A stretch of 58,133 nt of DNA from Candidatus Absconditabacterales bacterium (lineage in GTDB: Bacteria; Patescibacteriota; Gracilibacteria; Absconditabacterales; Absconditicoccaceae). A program made the translations under genes and the position numbers. This document shows, piece by piece, positions 23,418 to 31,891 of the stretch; the stretch's first letter is position 1, and every line of letters starts with the position of its first letter. Below the pieces are notes generated by a model. That model saw only the letters and a list, made by a program, of their open reading frames with translations, did no database searches and had not been told where the DNA came from. Where the stretch lies: the NCBI GenBank assembly GCA_937958645.1, contig CALGNI010000013.1, forward strand, positions 1-58,133, given 5' to 3'.

Positions 23418-23520
23418 GTGAATTAGATTAAACAAGTTAGATGAATTGGATAAATTAGACGAGTTGGGCAAGTTGGGCAAGTTGGGCAAGTTGGGTAAAT
23501 TAGGTGGATTGGCGAGTTAA
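23418..23520. repeat. 9-bp degenerate tandem repeat
   Basis: Repeats of the type GGCAAGTTG / GTGAATTAG in steps of 9 bp; the purest part is four consecutive GGCAAGTTG-like units. Similar arrays follow other genes at 39941-39990, 49462-49490 and 53704-53740. Confidence 0.8.
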
Positions 23521-23569
23521 TTGAATGAGCTAAAAGTTATAAGCTAAAATTGATTTACAATTGTTAATC

Positions 23570-24304
23570 ATGATGAAACACAGTCATTATTGAGAGAGAG
23601 ATATAGATTATAAAATTTTAGAATTCAGTCCTGAATACTTTCGAGGATATGAAAAAAAAGTACTCCCCTTTATTTCTCAATTGTATGCAAGTCAAGAGAC
23701 TGAGTTATTAGATAAGAAGTCGGAAATTATATCTGTGATTGATGATTGAAACCCTTTTTTTGATGATATGACTGAGGAAGAATCATTGAATTGGTATAAT
23801 AGAGTATGTTGAGTTACATGTTTGTCTATGATAATAGAATTTTTATCTAAAGAAAACGTGCTTTTAAAATATTTACTGCAGTATCGCGATAATCTTAATG
23901 AATATACTGATGGACAATGAAATAAAAAATCCCACACATATTATGCGGAATGACTTTGACGATATCATTGGTGACTAGTAAGAATATGAGAAAAATATTG
24001 ACTTAAATGAAATGCTTATAAGGTAGATATTGAAGAGGCAAGTGATTCAGATGAACTAATTCAGTATATTGATTTATCATTGAGAGAAAAAAAAGTACTT
24101 ATTTTGTCTGTGAAGTTATGATTTGATTCAGATGATGAATGAAAATGATGACATCTAATTATTCCTAAAGAAATTAACTTTGATTCAAGAGAAGTGTTAG
24201 TGCACGATCCATATATGCCGCATCCTATAGTGATTTCTTTTGATAGATTATATTGAAGTTTTTCTTGAAGATTGATAGAATTTGAAAAGAATTTTAATGA
24301 GTAA
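23570..24304 (+). CDS. C39-like papain-fold peptidase
   Basis: 244 residues, TAA stop, cytoplasmic by sequence (no signal peptide). The catalytic Cys lies in NRVCGVTCLSMIIEF, the His in KGGHLIIPKEI and the third polar residue in VLVHDPYMPHP, the order and spacing of Peptidase_C39_2 domains. Most similar proteins are exported or fused to transporters, so this stand-alone form may cut a cytosolic substrate or be exported without a visible signal. Two adjacent ATG codons (23570 and 23573) can start it. The catalytic roles are inferred from the motifs. Confidence 0.7.
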
Positions 24305-24331
24305 CTCGTTTATTTATTATAAGTTTTTAAG

Positions 24332-24538
24332 GTGAAATTTTTATTTAATTTTGACAGAAGCGTTATTGTGTATGTAAGTTTTATTCAAAAACAGAAAAAT
24401 AATGAAAAGACAAGTATTTGATCTGAATATGTTAAGAGAACCAGCGAATTACGAAAATTAGACTTTGTCTATGAGCCAGGACTAAAAGGATGAATTGAAA
24501 AGCTGAAAGAATTATTTGACGAAAAAAAGACGAATTAA
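24332..24538 (+). CDS. possible small protein, GTG start
   Basis: 68 codons from GTG to TAA under code 25. It ends in a charged helix (LKGGIEKLKELFDEKK). A competing ATG at 24402 has a typical A-rich leader but gives only 19 codons in another frame, so the locus may be a small gene with a frameshift. No homologue is recognised. Confidence 0.3.
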
Positions 24539-24658
24539 TTTAGTTCTCTGTTTAAGCGATTTTTTTGAGATATAAAAAAAGACCCTCACAAGGAGCATCC
24601 ACAGTATTTTACTATCACATCGATAGCTTTCTATTTTTTACTTTCTATTTTTTACTTT

Positions 24659-24676
24659 AATTTACCCAGAGAGGGA
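24659..24676 (-). repeat. fragment of tRNA-Leu 3' part
   Basis: TTTACCCAGAGAGGGACTT repeats the 3' acceptor/T-arm end of the intact tRNA-Leu at 24845, about 185 bp away, without the rest of the tRNA. Confidence 0.6.
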
Positions 24677-24844
24677 CTTTAAGAGATCTCATCTTCTTTT
24701 ATATATTTCATTTTACTGATTATTACTATATTTGTGATAATTACTTCTAAACTGTTGTAGATCCCTTACTTACTTTGGTTTTTTCCAAAGTGGAACCCTC
24801 ACTCACTTTCGTATCACAAGATCTTTACTATCAATTTTTAAACT

Positions 24845-24926
24845 TACCCAGAGAGGGACTTGAACCCTCACGTCCGAAGACATCGGATTTTGAATCCGAC
24901 GTGTCTACCAATTCCACCACCTGGGC
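24845..24926 (-). tRNA. tRNA-Leu (CAA)
   Basis: On the minus strand: acceptor GCCCAGG with TCTGGGT (a G-U first pair), D-arm GTGGAATTGGTAGA, anticodon stem TCGGA/TCCGA with loop TTCAAAA (anticodon CAA), the long variable arm typical of tRNA-Leu, T-arm GAGGGTTCAAGTCCCTC, discriminator A. CCA is not encoded. Confidence 0.95.
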
Positions 24927-25029
24927 AAATAGATTATCACCGTGTTATTAAATTTCTTGTTTTTGTTTTCTTTCACCACGTCTCGACGTGTACCCCTCTC
25001 GAAACTCGGGGGTATCGCTACGCAAGCTC

Positions 25030-25060
25030 CGCAGATCTACCAATTCCACCACCTGGGCAA
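25030..25060 (-). pseudogene. 5' half of a second tRNA-Leu
   Basis: GCCCAGGTGGTGGAATTGGT on the minus strand copies the 5' half of the intact tRNA, then diverges into unrelated hairpins (for example CACGTCTCGACGTG). No intact anticodon or T-arm follows, so it is a tRNA pseudogene. Confidence 0.65.
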
Positions 25061-25095
25061 ATAAATTAGAAATCTCCAAAATAAAAAGTAGAAAT

Positions 25096-25239
25096 ATGAT
25101 GTATAAATACTTTTTATTTTATTTTGTCCCCTATTTCATTATTTTTTCATACGAGATGTACAGATATATAGACAAATATAGGCTAAATTCAATTGATTTT
25201 CGTGATTCCAAAATTATAGTAGTGGGTGCAGTCACTTAG
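25096..25239 (+). CDS. possible small membrane protein
   Basis: 47 codons from tandem ATGs to TAG. A hydrophobic aromatic N-terminus (YFLFYFVPYFIIFSYEMY) is followed by a polar tail. There is no UGA codon. It could be a genuine single-span peptide or chance. Confidence 0.3.
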   Translation: MMYKYFLFYFVPYFIIFSYEMYRYIDKYRLNSIDFRDSKIIVVGAVT

Positions 25240-25270
25240 AGATTGCTTTTACTCTTTTTTTGAACTAACC

Positions 25271-25678
25271 ATGATGGATTTGAACAAAGTTATGTTGATC
25301 TGAAGATCGACTACAGACGTAGAAATTAAGATGATTGAGTCGACGGGAACTCCTGTAGTTAACTTCACTGTAGCGACCAATAGAAGGTATAAGAACAAAG
25401 ATGAACAGATGGTAGAAGAATCAGAGTATCACAGATGTGTAGCGTATGGAAACGCTGCTGATATTATCGGAAAGTATGTAACTAAAGGGAAGAGAATGTA
25501 TGTAGAAGGAAGACTCAGAACAAGAAAATGGGAAGACACGAACGGAACTCAAAGATATTCAACTGAAGTCGTAGTAGATAACTTCATCTTCCTAGATTCT
25601 AGACCTGCTGGAGCTGGAGATGCATGAGATGCAGCGCCTGCAGCACCAGCTGCAGATGGAGAAGATGCTCCATTCTAA
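25271..25678 (+). CDS. ssb: single-stranded DNA-binding protein
   Basis: 135 residues, TAA stop. The OB fold starts MMDLNKVMLIGRSTTDVE (UGA encodes the Gly of LIGR), continues with PVVNFTVATNRRYKN, HRCVAYGNAADIIGKYV, KGKRMYVEGRLRTRKW and a VDNFIFLD strand. A Gly/Ala-rich tail ends in GEDAPF, the acidic tip by which SSB binds partner proteins. It acts as a tetramer on single-stranded DNA in replication and repair. It is single in this region, with a terminator after it. Confidence 0.97.
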
Positions 25679-25707
25679 GTTTGCTTCGACGATAATCATT
25701 GTATAAA

Positions 25708-25740
25708 GAAAAATGCTCCCTCTTTTGGGAGTTTTTCTTT
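25708..25740 (+). terminator. ssb terminator
   Basis: AGAAAAATGCTCCC, loop TCTTTT, GGGAGTTTTTCT, then T residues. Confidence 0.8.
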
Positions 25741-25779
25741 TTCAAAAATTTGCTTTTTTAGTAAAAAAACATACAATGT

Positions 25780-26076
25780 ATGCTATATGTATCTTTTGAG
25801 AATAATGATTGTGAATTCTTTCGAAATAAGGACAAGAATGAATGGCTTAAAAAGAACAGAAATATTTCTTTTGAAGAGGTTGTTTCGATAATTATCTCTG
25901 GAGATGGATTAATGTGAGTTATTCCTAATCCGAATCAAAACAAATATCCAGGACAGGAAGCTTATTTAGTGATGATTGAAGGATATATGCATATTGTTCC
26001 TTTTGAAAAAACATGAAATGATATCTATCTCAAGACTATATTTCCTAGTAGAAAAGCAAAAAAACTTTATTCCTAA
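25780..26076 (+). CDS. BrnT-like (DUF4258-type) toxin
   Basis: 98 residues, TAA stop. It has the short RelE-like layout of BrnT/DUF4258 toxins: KNEWLKKNRNISFEEVVSII, then GVIPNPNQNKYPGQEA, VMIEGYMHIVPF and the basic end DIYLKTIFPSRKAKKLY. Such toxins are mRNA-cleaving ribonucleases neutralised by a partner. The CopG-like gene 9 bp downstream is the natural antitoxin, so this is a toxin-first operon. CATAC-AAT-GTATG (25770-25782), a palindrome over the start codon, may be the autoregulatory operator. Confidence 0.75.
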
Positions 26077-26085
26077 AACTTTGAT

Positions 26086-26373
26086 ATGTTTGATTTAACT
26101 CCAGAAGAGCAAGAATTTGAAGATGCCTTAACCAAGGAGAGTTTTGCTAAAATAAATGATCCTTATTATGTAGAACAAAAGAAAAAAGCAATACAATATG
26201 CCAAGAACACCCTGAAAAGAAAGCAAGTGACTATCAGACCTTTTGCATCTGATATCGAGGCTATTAAGGAAGAATCAATTAAACTTTGAATACCTTATCA
26301 AAATCTCATAACATGACTCATCCATCAGTTTGCCACTGGGCGTATCTCGATTAAGTTTTCTCAGAATGAGTAG
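26086..26373 (+). CDS. CopG-like ribbon-helix-helix antitoxin
   Basis: 95 residues, TAG stop, read through UGA glycines. An acidic N-terminus (FDLTPEEQEFEDAL), which would wrap the toxin, is followed by KQVTIRPFASDIEAIKEES and KLGIPYQNLITGLIHQFATG, the RHH pattern of antitoxins paired with BrnT-like toxins. It should bind both the toxin and the operon's own operator. Confidence 0.8.
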
Positions 26374-26412
26374 TTAGTGTATTTTTCTTGAATTTTGTTT
26401 GTTTCATAATAT

Positions 26413-26442
26413 ATAAAAAAAATCGCAGCCAATTAGCTGCGA
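26413..26442 (-). terminator. terminator of 26467 gene
   Basis: On the minus strand TCGCAGC, loop, GCTGCGA and a run of eight T. Confidence 0.85.
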
Positions 26443-26466
26443 CATAAAATATTATTTTAAGTTTTC

Positions 26467-27036
26467 TTAATACATTTCAATTAATTCTTTTTGATTTGAA
26501 TGCGCCATATGTTCAATATTAGCGACCCAGAGTCTGTAGATCACTCCTTTCTCAATTGGAGATTCTTGATTGGTATCCCAGAAAGTTATATGCATATTTG
26601 AAGCTTTTTCAGAATTTTTATTTAGATTCTCACAAGTTTCAACTCTGCCTTTTCCATGATTACTATATTTTTCGTGATAAATAATATTGAGTAATCCATG
26701 ATATCTCGTAGGAATTAGGCTAGGATCATTGATAAACATATTAATTCTAACGTTTTTTTGTTGTGATTTGATTGAAATTGTTTGATACGTTTCCTCCTTA
26801 TTCATAAAAACTTCATCATAGCCAAAGAAATTGATTGTATCATAGTTATTCATAAGCATAAAATCTCTCATGACTTGAAATAATCTTCTTTCAAGAATGC
26901 CACTCGAACCAGCCTGTAACTTCTTGATTTCACTTGATGGAGTTATGTTGTGTGGTTTTAGTTTTTGGGTAAATAATCGAATCAGCCAATTAAAAATGAT
27001 TCCAGCAATAAATGCAAGTAAATACTTGGTTTCCAT
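26467..27036 (-). CDS. membrane-anchored protein, unknown function
   Basis: 189 residues, TAA stop. One N-terminal membrane helix (about residues 5-25) is followed by a basic stretch. The soluble domain shows no motif I can name, but the ISIKSQQKNVRINMFI and KGVIYRLWVANIE strands suggest an alpha/beta fold. None of its glycines uses UGA, unlike most genes around it. It may bring a nuclease- or restriction-like domain to the membrane, but this is only a guess from the strand pattern. Confidence 0.65.
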   Translation of the reverse strand: METKYLLAFIAGIIFNWLIRLFTQKLKPHNITPSSEIKKLQAGSSGILERRLFQVMRDFMLMNNYDTINFFGYDEVFMNKEETYQTISIKSQQKNVRINMFINDPSLIPTRYHGLLNIIYHEKYSNHGKGRVETCENLNKNSEKASNMHITFWDTNQESPIEKGVIYRLWVANIEHMAHSNQKELIEMY

Positions 27037-27137
27037 ATATTTAAAATTTAGGTTAATGATAGCAATAAGCTCACTATATTTAAGTATGTCAATATATCAA
27101 ACGAAGTTTAAAGAATCTATTTTTTGCTCTATTCCTT

Positions 27138-27165
27138 TTGCCATTAGACCAGACTTCACTATACT
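27138..27165 (+). promoter_or_regulatory. promoter of signal peptidase gene
   Basis: TTGCCA 27138-27143, 16-bp spacer, TATACT 27160-27165. Confidence 0.65.
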
Positions 27166-27200
27166 TATGACTTATAAATTTAGTTTTGTGGTCAAAAATA

Positions 27201-27818
27201 ATGTCTAAGATTTTGAAGCTGAGGTTTGCGATTTTTCTATTGGATCTGTTCGATTTGGTAGCATTTTTGTTTTTTGTGATAGGAATTGTGCTAACAGTGA
27301 GATTTTTCGTGTTCAATCCGTTTACGGTAGTGGGACAGAGTATGGAATCGACGTTTTCTCAAGGAGATTTTATTATCGTGGATAAGATTACTCCCAAGTA
27401 TGGAGAGCTGGAAAGAGGAGATATCTTGGTGTTTGTGCCAGAAGGAAAGGACGTGCCGTTTATCAAGAGAGTGATAGGAACCGAGGGTGAAACCGTGGTC
27501 GTGAAAGATGGTGATGTGTATCTGTGTGGTGATGACCTAGAAATCATCAATGATGAAATACCTGATGTGGGAGTGTGCGATCAACTGGATGAACCTTATT
27601 TAGATGCGAACACCACTACGTTGGCAAACTGCAATAGACAAGTATTCCCTATCCCTGAGTGATCATTGTTCATGGCATGAGATAATAGAAGTCATAGTAC
27701 TGATTCCAGATGTTGTTTCGGATCAAGTTGTTATGATGGAGCTAATTATGTGATCTACCCAAAAGATATTATTGGGAAGGTTGCGGTGAGATTATATCCG
27801 AGTGTGGAGAAGTACTAG
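27201..27818 (+). CDS. lepB: signal peptidase I
   Basis: 205 residues, TAG stop. One N-terminal membrane helix (about residues 15-36) precedes the catalytic domain. The Ser is in VVGQSMEST (about S47), the general-base Lys in PFIKRVIG (about K89), and the conserved box E is GDNRSHSTDSR. It cleaves signal peptides of exported proteins, of which this window encodes many. The ATG at 27201 is chosen over an upstream in-frame TTG. Two glycines, including that of MAGDNR, are UGA. An insert with four Cys between box D and box E could form disulfides. Confidence 0.93.
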
Positions 27819-27867
27819 AATAATTGATGATTGATAGTGGATAATTGAAAATTATACAATCAATCAT

Positions 27868-27914
27868 CAATTTTCAATTTTCAATTTTCAATTTTCAATT
27901 TTCAATTTTCAATT
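27868..27914. repeat. 7-bp tandem repeat CAATTTT
   Basis: Six full units of CAATTTT plus a partial one between lepB and the Hsp20 gene. Related TTTTCAAT strings occur in other spacers. Confidence 0.9.
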
Positions 27915-27920
27915 ATTATC

Positions 27921-28247
27921 ATGATCGACGTCCCAGTAGATGTATATACTTCCTCGAGTGAGATTATCGTGGTGATTCCTGTGGGAGGAACCAATAAAGA
28001 ATCAGTGACGATTACTTTGGATAATAGACACCTGATCGTACGCGGTGAAAGAGTGTTGCCCAAGATGAAGGAATCAATTGTTCCTGTTTCTGAGCAGTGC
28101 TTTTGGGGTAGTTTTGAGAAGCGTATAGAATTGCCTGATCATGTGTATTTTGATAAGATTCATAGTGAGTTGACTCAAGAAAATACCTTGGTAATCACGG
28201 TTCCCAAAGTGCTTAGACCTGATGAAATACCTGTAAAGATCTTATAA
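27921..28247 (+). CDS. small heat shock protein, Hsp20 family
   Basis: 108 residues, TAA stop. The alpha-crystallin domain covers most of the protein: VDVYTSSSEIIVVIPVGG, TITLDNRHLIVRGER, FEKRIELPDHV and the closing NTLVITVPKV, with PVKIL as the terminal IxI-like tail. It holds unfolding proteins in the cytoplasm. The N-terminal arm is unusually short, as in the smallest family members. Confidence 0.85.
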   Translation: MIDVPVDVYTSSSEIIVVIPVGGTNKESVTITLDNRHLIVRGERVLPKMKESIVPVSEQCFWGSFEKRIELPDHVYFDKIHSELTQENTLVITVPKVLRPDEIPVKIL

Positions 28248-28259
28248 TTAGATGAACAT

Positions 28260-28287
28260 GAAAAGAAGGCAGCTCGTCTTCTTTTTT
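28260..28287 (+). terminator. terminator after Hsp20 gene
   Basis: AAAAGAAG, 9-nt loop, CTTCTTTTTTT. Confidence 0.55.
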
Positions 28288-28297
28288 TAAATCGAAT

Positions 28298-29683
28298 ATG
28301 TATACCTTCCTTATGTCAAGCAACTTCAATCGCTCTCTTATTCGTTTATTTAGGCCAGTATTTCATGGTCTGATAATTTTTTGATTGTTTTGGGGTGCTA
28401 TTATTTTGCGTAGAAGTACCGATTTGATTCCTGGAGTGCAGTTAAGAATACCCGTAGTAGATATTACCGAGACCCTTATTTTTGCTGGGATAGCAGTATT
28501 ATTGTTTTTTGTAATCTGAGTTTCAAAATGAATCTATGAACTCAAAAGGCCTTTGCACAATTATTATAAGCAATTTTTGGAGACACGATTTCGACGATTG
28601 ATGCTACTGTTTGCGATTGCTTACCTATGATTTGGGTATGTGTTTGTGAGTGGTATCTCTAGGTTTGTGTTGGTGCGATCATGATTGTGATTCTTATTGA
28701 TCTGAACGCTTTTTGATCGAATCCGAAATAGTATCAATGCACGCAATGAGAAAAAATCGCCATACTCACTAGCGCTAGTTTGACAAGAGTGAGCGTTGAT
28801 GAGTCAGGTAAGAGAAAATTTTGAGCTGTATGAAATATACCAGATACAAAAGGATCATGCTACAGCGCAAATAGTGATGTCAGTAGGAGAGACCTCAAAG
28901 GAATCTCTTCAAGATTTGGCTGACAGTGCAAGAATAAACGGACAGTTATTTTATCGCATCGCTGATCAGATTCAACTGGAAGATCTGATTTCTACTCCAT
29001 CCAGAATCGGGCCTATGGTGGCACTTGAGTATAGGCCTTCACCCTTGGAATGACGATGGAGCGTCATCAAAAGACTCTTTGATCTTTTCTTCTCTAGTAT
29101 TCTGATTGTGATTTTGAGTCCTGTGATGCTACTGGTCGCTATTTTGATCAAGGTAGACAGTTCTTGACCGGTCTTGTATAGGCATCTTAGGGTAGGAAAA
29201 AACTCCCAAGAGTTCTTGTTTGGTAAGTTTCGTACGATGTATACTCATCTGAGTGTGGGTGAGGAGTATGGATGAGATCAGGCGCAAATACTGAAAGAAG
29301 AACTTATGGATTCTGATGCGAACGTCCGCAAAGGTCCTTTGCAAAAGATAGAAAATGACCCGAGAGTTACCAACCTTGGAAGAATCCTTCGCAAGACATC
29401 ATTAGATGAATTACCAAATCTGTTCAATGTCTTCGTATGAAATATGTCCTTAGTATGACCAAGACCTCATGAACCTTTTGAAGTAGCACAATATGAAGAT
29501 CGACAAAAAAGACTTCTCTCACTCAAGCCTGGGATGACAGGGTATGCACAGCTGTTTGGACGTGATAAGCTTGCGTTCGAAGAGGAAGCAAAACTCGATT
29601 TGTACTATATTCAAAATCGATCGATTTTCTTAGATATATATGTGTTGGTCGGGACGGTGAAGGTGGTGTTTAAGGGAAGATAG
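28298..29683 (+). CDS. polyprenyl-phosphate sugar-1-phosphate transferase
   Basis: 461 residues, TAG stop. The N-terminal half has four or five membrane helices. The C-terminal catalytic domain of the WbaP/bacterial sugar-transferase family is clear: [78 protein letters not shown] and [12 protein letters not shown]. It loads the first sugar phosphate onto undecaprenyl phosphate for a surface polysaccharide. Many conserved glycines (NMSLVG, SSG) are UGA. No glycosyltransferase genes lie beside it. Confidence 0.92.
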
Positions 29684-29728
29684 GCAGCGAAGCTGCAAAT
29701 TAGAAAATAAAAAATAGAAATTCAACTC

Positions 29729-29885
29729 GTCATCCTGAATAATTGAATACCTATTTATTTAGAGCGAAGCGATAGAATAATAGATATATTCAATATAATC
29801 CTATAGGTCAGAGGAACGCTGAAGGATGGCGAGAGGATCAAACGTCCCGAGATCCTTCGTTACATTTCATTTCACTCAGGATGAC
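29729..29885. repeat. GTCATCCTGA-type palindromic repeat
   Basis: Begins GTCATCCTGA and ends TCAGGATGAC, with inner pieces AGCGAAGCGATAGA and GATCCTTCGTTAC. This resembles an intergenic repeat seen in many bacterial phyla, here about 157 bp long. Confidence 0.7.
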
Positions 29886-29922
29886 GGTCATTATAGATTC
29901 TCAATTTTCAACCATCAATCAC

Positions 29923-30990
29923 TTACACTCGTAACATCACCTTCCTCTTAAATTCAAACAAGACCCTTCTTTTGACTACATTTTTCGCAAATCATCAAAA
30001 AAATGGAACTGATATTGATCGCTTGCCGTTGGTGATGATTGCATCTCTAGTTCCCAATGCTAACGCAAGAGTAGTTCGGCTTTCTAGTTCTGGATACTGC
30101 GTATTTTTTCCTTCGATCTTATCGGCTATCAAATTTCCTACATGTCTTCATTCGATCATCGCGTTGTGAGCAGTGGTCATGAGTTTGTGAATCGCTACAT
30201 CTCAGGCATAATAAATAGCATTTTCTTCACTTGATTCATATTCCACATCAAAACTTAGTTCTCCGTCATACTCTTCATCATTGATTTTTATTCATGAACT
30301 CAGGATGGTGCAGGTGGATTCAATGCGGGTTCACTTGCTGGTGATTAGGTAATTTTCTTGGATATCTTCAGCTCTTTCTCATAAGATGAGACGCACTCAA
30401 TGATGAGTCATTCGTTTTTTTGCTTTTTCAGAAACGCTTGGATCATATTGATCAACAAGACGGTCTTTGGAGTGAATCAGGGTTATGGTTTGTTGTGATG
30501 ATATTTTGGTAGCGATGCTACTTGCGATTTCTATTCACGTAAATCCTCATCCAACCACAACGATGTCTTTCGCGGTTCTTATTTTTTGGTTTAATGGTGC
30601 TACATCTTGTGCCCAACGTAAGGAGAGAGTGTTTTTTTCAAAGTCTTCTTTGCCAAAATAATTGGTACGTGATCAGGTTGCAATCACAGCAAAATCAAAT
30701 GAGATAATTTCTCAATCACTGGTGTGAACGGTTTTATCTTTGTTAATTGAACTGATGCGCGCTTGTTTAAATTCTGGATATCGTTTGGAAAGAGAAAATT
30801 GAAAATCTTTAAGCACGTCCTCATCTAAGATTGCCTCATGCAGAGCGGGGATATACGTAAAGGTGTCATTTTTGTCGATGAGTGTGATATCTACGGTATT
30901 TCATAATCTTTTACGCAACATCAAAAATGCTGATAAGCCAGCAAAACTTGCACCGATGATAACGATATGGGGTTTTTTTATTGTATTCAT
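29923..30990 (-). CDS. NDH-2-like FAD-dependent NAD(P)H oxidoreductase
   Basis: 355 residues, TAA stop. The N-terminal FAD site is HIVIIGASFAGLSA, followed by SFDFAVIATGS. The NAD(P)H site is DIVVVGGGFTGIEIASS, and the second FAD contact is IYYAGDVA. This is the order found in type II NADH dehydrogenases and related pyridine-nucleotide disulfide-family enzymes without a redox-active Cys pair. It ends with a basic amphipathic helix (VVKRRVLFEFKRKVMLR), suited to peripheral membrane binding. It would oxidise NADH and pass electrons to a quinone or other acceptor. Its promoter overlaps that of the 31111 gene. Confidence 0.85.
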
Positions 30991-31023
30991 ACATTGTTGA
31001 TAGTGATCTTCTCCTTCGTGCCA

Positions 31024-31073
31024 ATGATAAATAGTAGGCTAAAATTTGACAAATAAATATTTAGATGTATTAT
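31024..31073. promoter_or_regulatory. overlapping divergent promoters
   Basis: Plus strand: TTGACA 31046-31051 and TATTAT 31068-31073. Minus strand: TTGTCA (31052-31047), 17-bp spacer, TATCAT (31029-31024). The two -35 boxes share the sequence TTGACAA, so the two promoters compete for RNA polymerase. Confidence 0.75.
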
Positions 31074-31110
31074 ATGCTTATAAGTTAATTTTTATTTATT
31101 ACCTTTTCCC

Positions 31111-31752
31111 ATGACCTCATCATTATTTCGTGGATTTATTGTCTTGAGTTTGCTTGCATGAAGTTCTTCAATGCTCATTTTTGCTCAAGAGGAGAGTGTT
31201 GATAACTATGTAGAGATTAATATGGATAATTATGGTATTTCAGATAATGCAGGATCTTTGGATCTTGGTGCACCGGAACTTGTCTTGTTTAAGAGTGCTG
31301 AAGAAGCATTGAGTGAAGATCTTGTGAAAGAAAATTATGTAAAGATTAATGCTGATGGATATGGGATAGCTGATGCTGCGGGTGAAGACTTAGAGCTTAT
31401 GCAAGATGAGGCTTGATTCTTTAGCAGTGCTCCTGAACAAATCAACGGAGACGATCTCGTGATTCATTATGAAGAGCATTATGATGCGGATATGCCAGTT
31501 GAAGATGAAGTAGTTGATAGTCTTGTGGAAGAAGCGAAAGGAGAGTTGTTTAATTCTGCTGAAGTGATCTCACCTATTGATCAAGCCTTACAGGAAAATA
31601 GAGAGCTTATTAAGAAGGTTGAAATCTTAAAAAAAGGAAATGCATGAATCGAAAAAGCAATTCAAGCACACTTAAGTGGAGGCTCAGATTTTGAAGTGGA
31701 GCAATTAACTCTATTCCCAGCTTTTCTTCCAGAGACGGGGGCTGAGCTATAG
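31111..31752 (+). CDS. exported acidic protein ending in LPETGA
   Basis: 213 residues, TAG stop. The signal peptide is FRGFIVLSLLAGSSSMLIF with cleavage near FAQ/EE. The mature part is very acidic. It has two copies of a short unit (NYVEINMDNYGISDNAG and NYVKINADGYGIADAAG) and a related third, then a helical region. The last residues are FPAFLPETGAEL. LPxTG lies at the end with no hydrophobic segment or basic tail after it, so a standard sortase signal is absent. Three other proteins in the window end in the same way. It is monocistronic, with a terminator at 31807. Confidence 0.85.
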
Positions 31753-31806
31753 TATTCACAAGAAAGATCACCAGGAAGCTTGCTAAGATGATGAGAAACT
31801 AGATAA

Positions 31807-31834
31807 AGCCTTCGGAGAACGGAGGCTTTTTTTT
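31807..31834 (+). terminator. terminator of 31111 gene
   Basis: AGCCTTCG, loop GAGAA, CGGAGGCT, then seven T; one G-U pair in the stem. Confidence 0.85.
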
Positions 31835-31861
31835 GCAAGAATCGACCTTCATCACTATACT
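31833..31861 (+). promoter_or_regulatory. promoter of P-type ATPase gene
   Basis: TTGCAA 31833-31838, 17-bp spacer, TATACT 31856-31861, overlapping the end of the preceding terminator. Confidence 0.75.
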
Positions 31862-31891
31862 TATTATAGTTTTATGTTTAACTGATGAACT

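Noticed and set aside
23274-23489. Minus-strand frame with PNLPNLPNSSNLSN-type repeats
   Set aside because: It is produced by the 9-bp repeat and the C-terminus of the PKD protein read backwards; no start signal or homologue.
25750-25777. Promoter TTGCTT-N16-TACAAT for the toxin gene
   Set aside because: Its -10 lies two bases before the toxin start codon, so transcription would begin inside the gene; not called.
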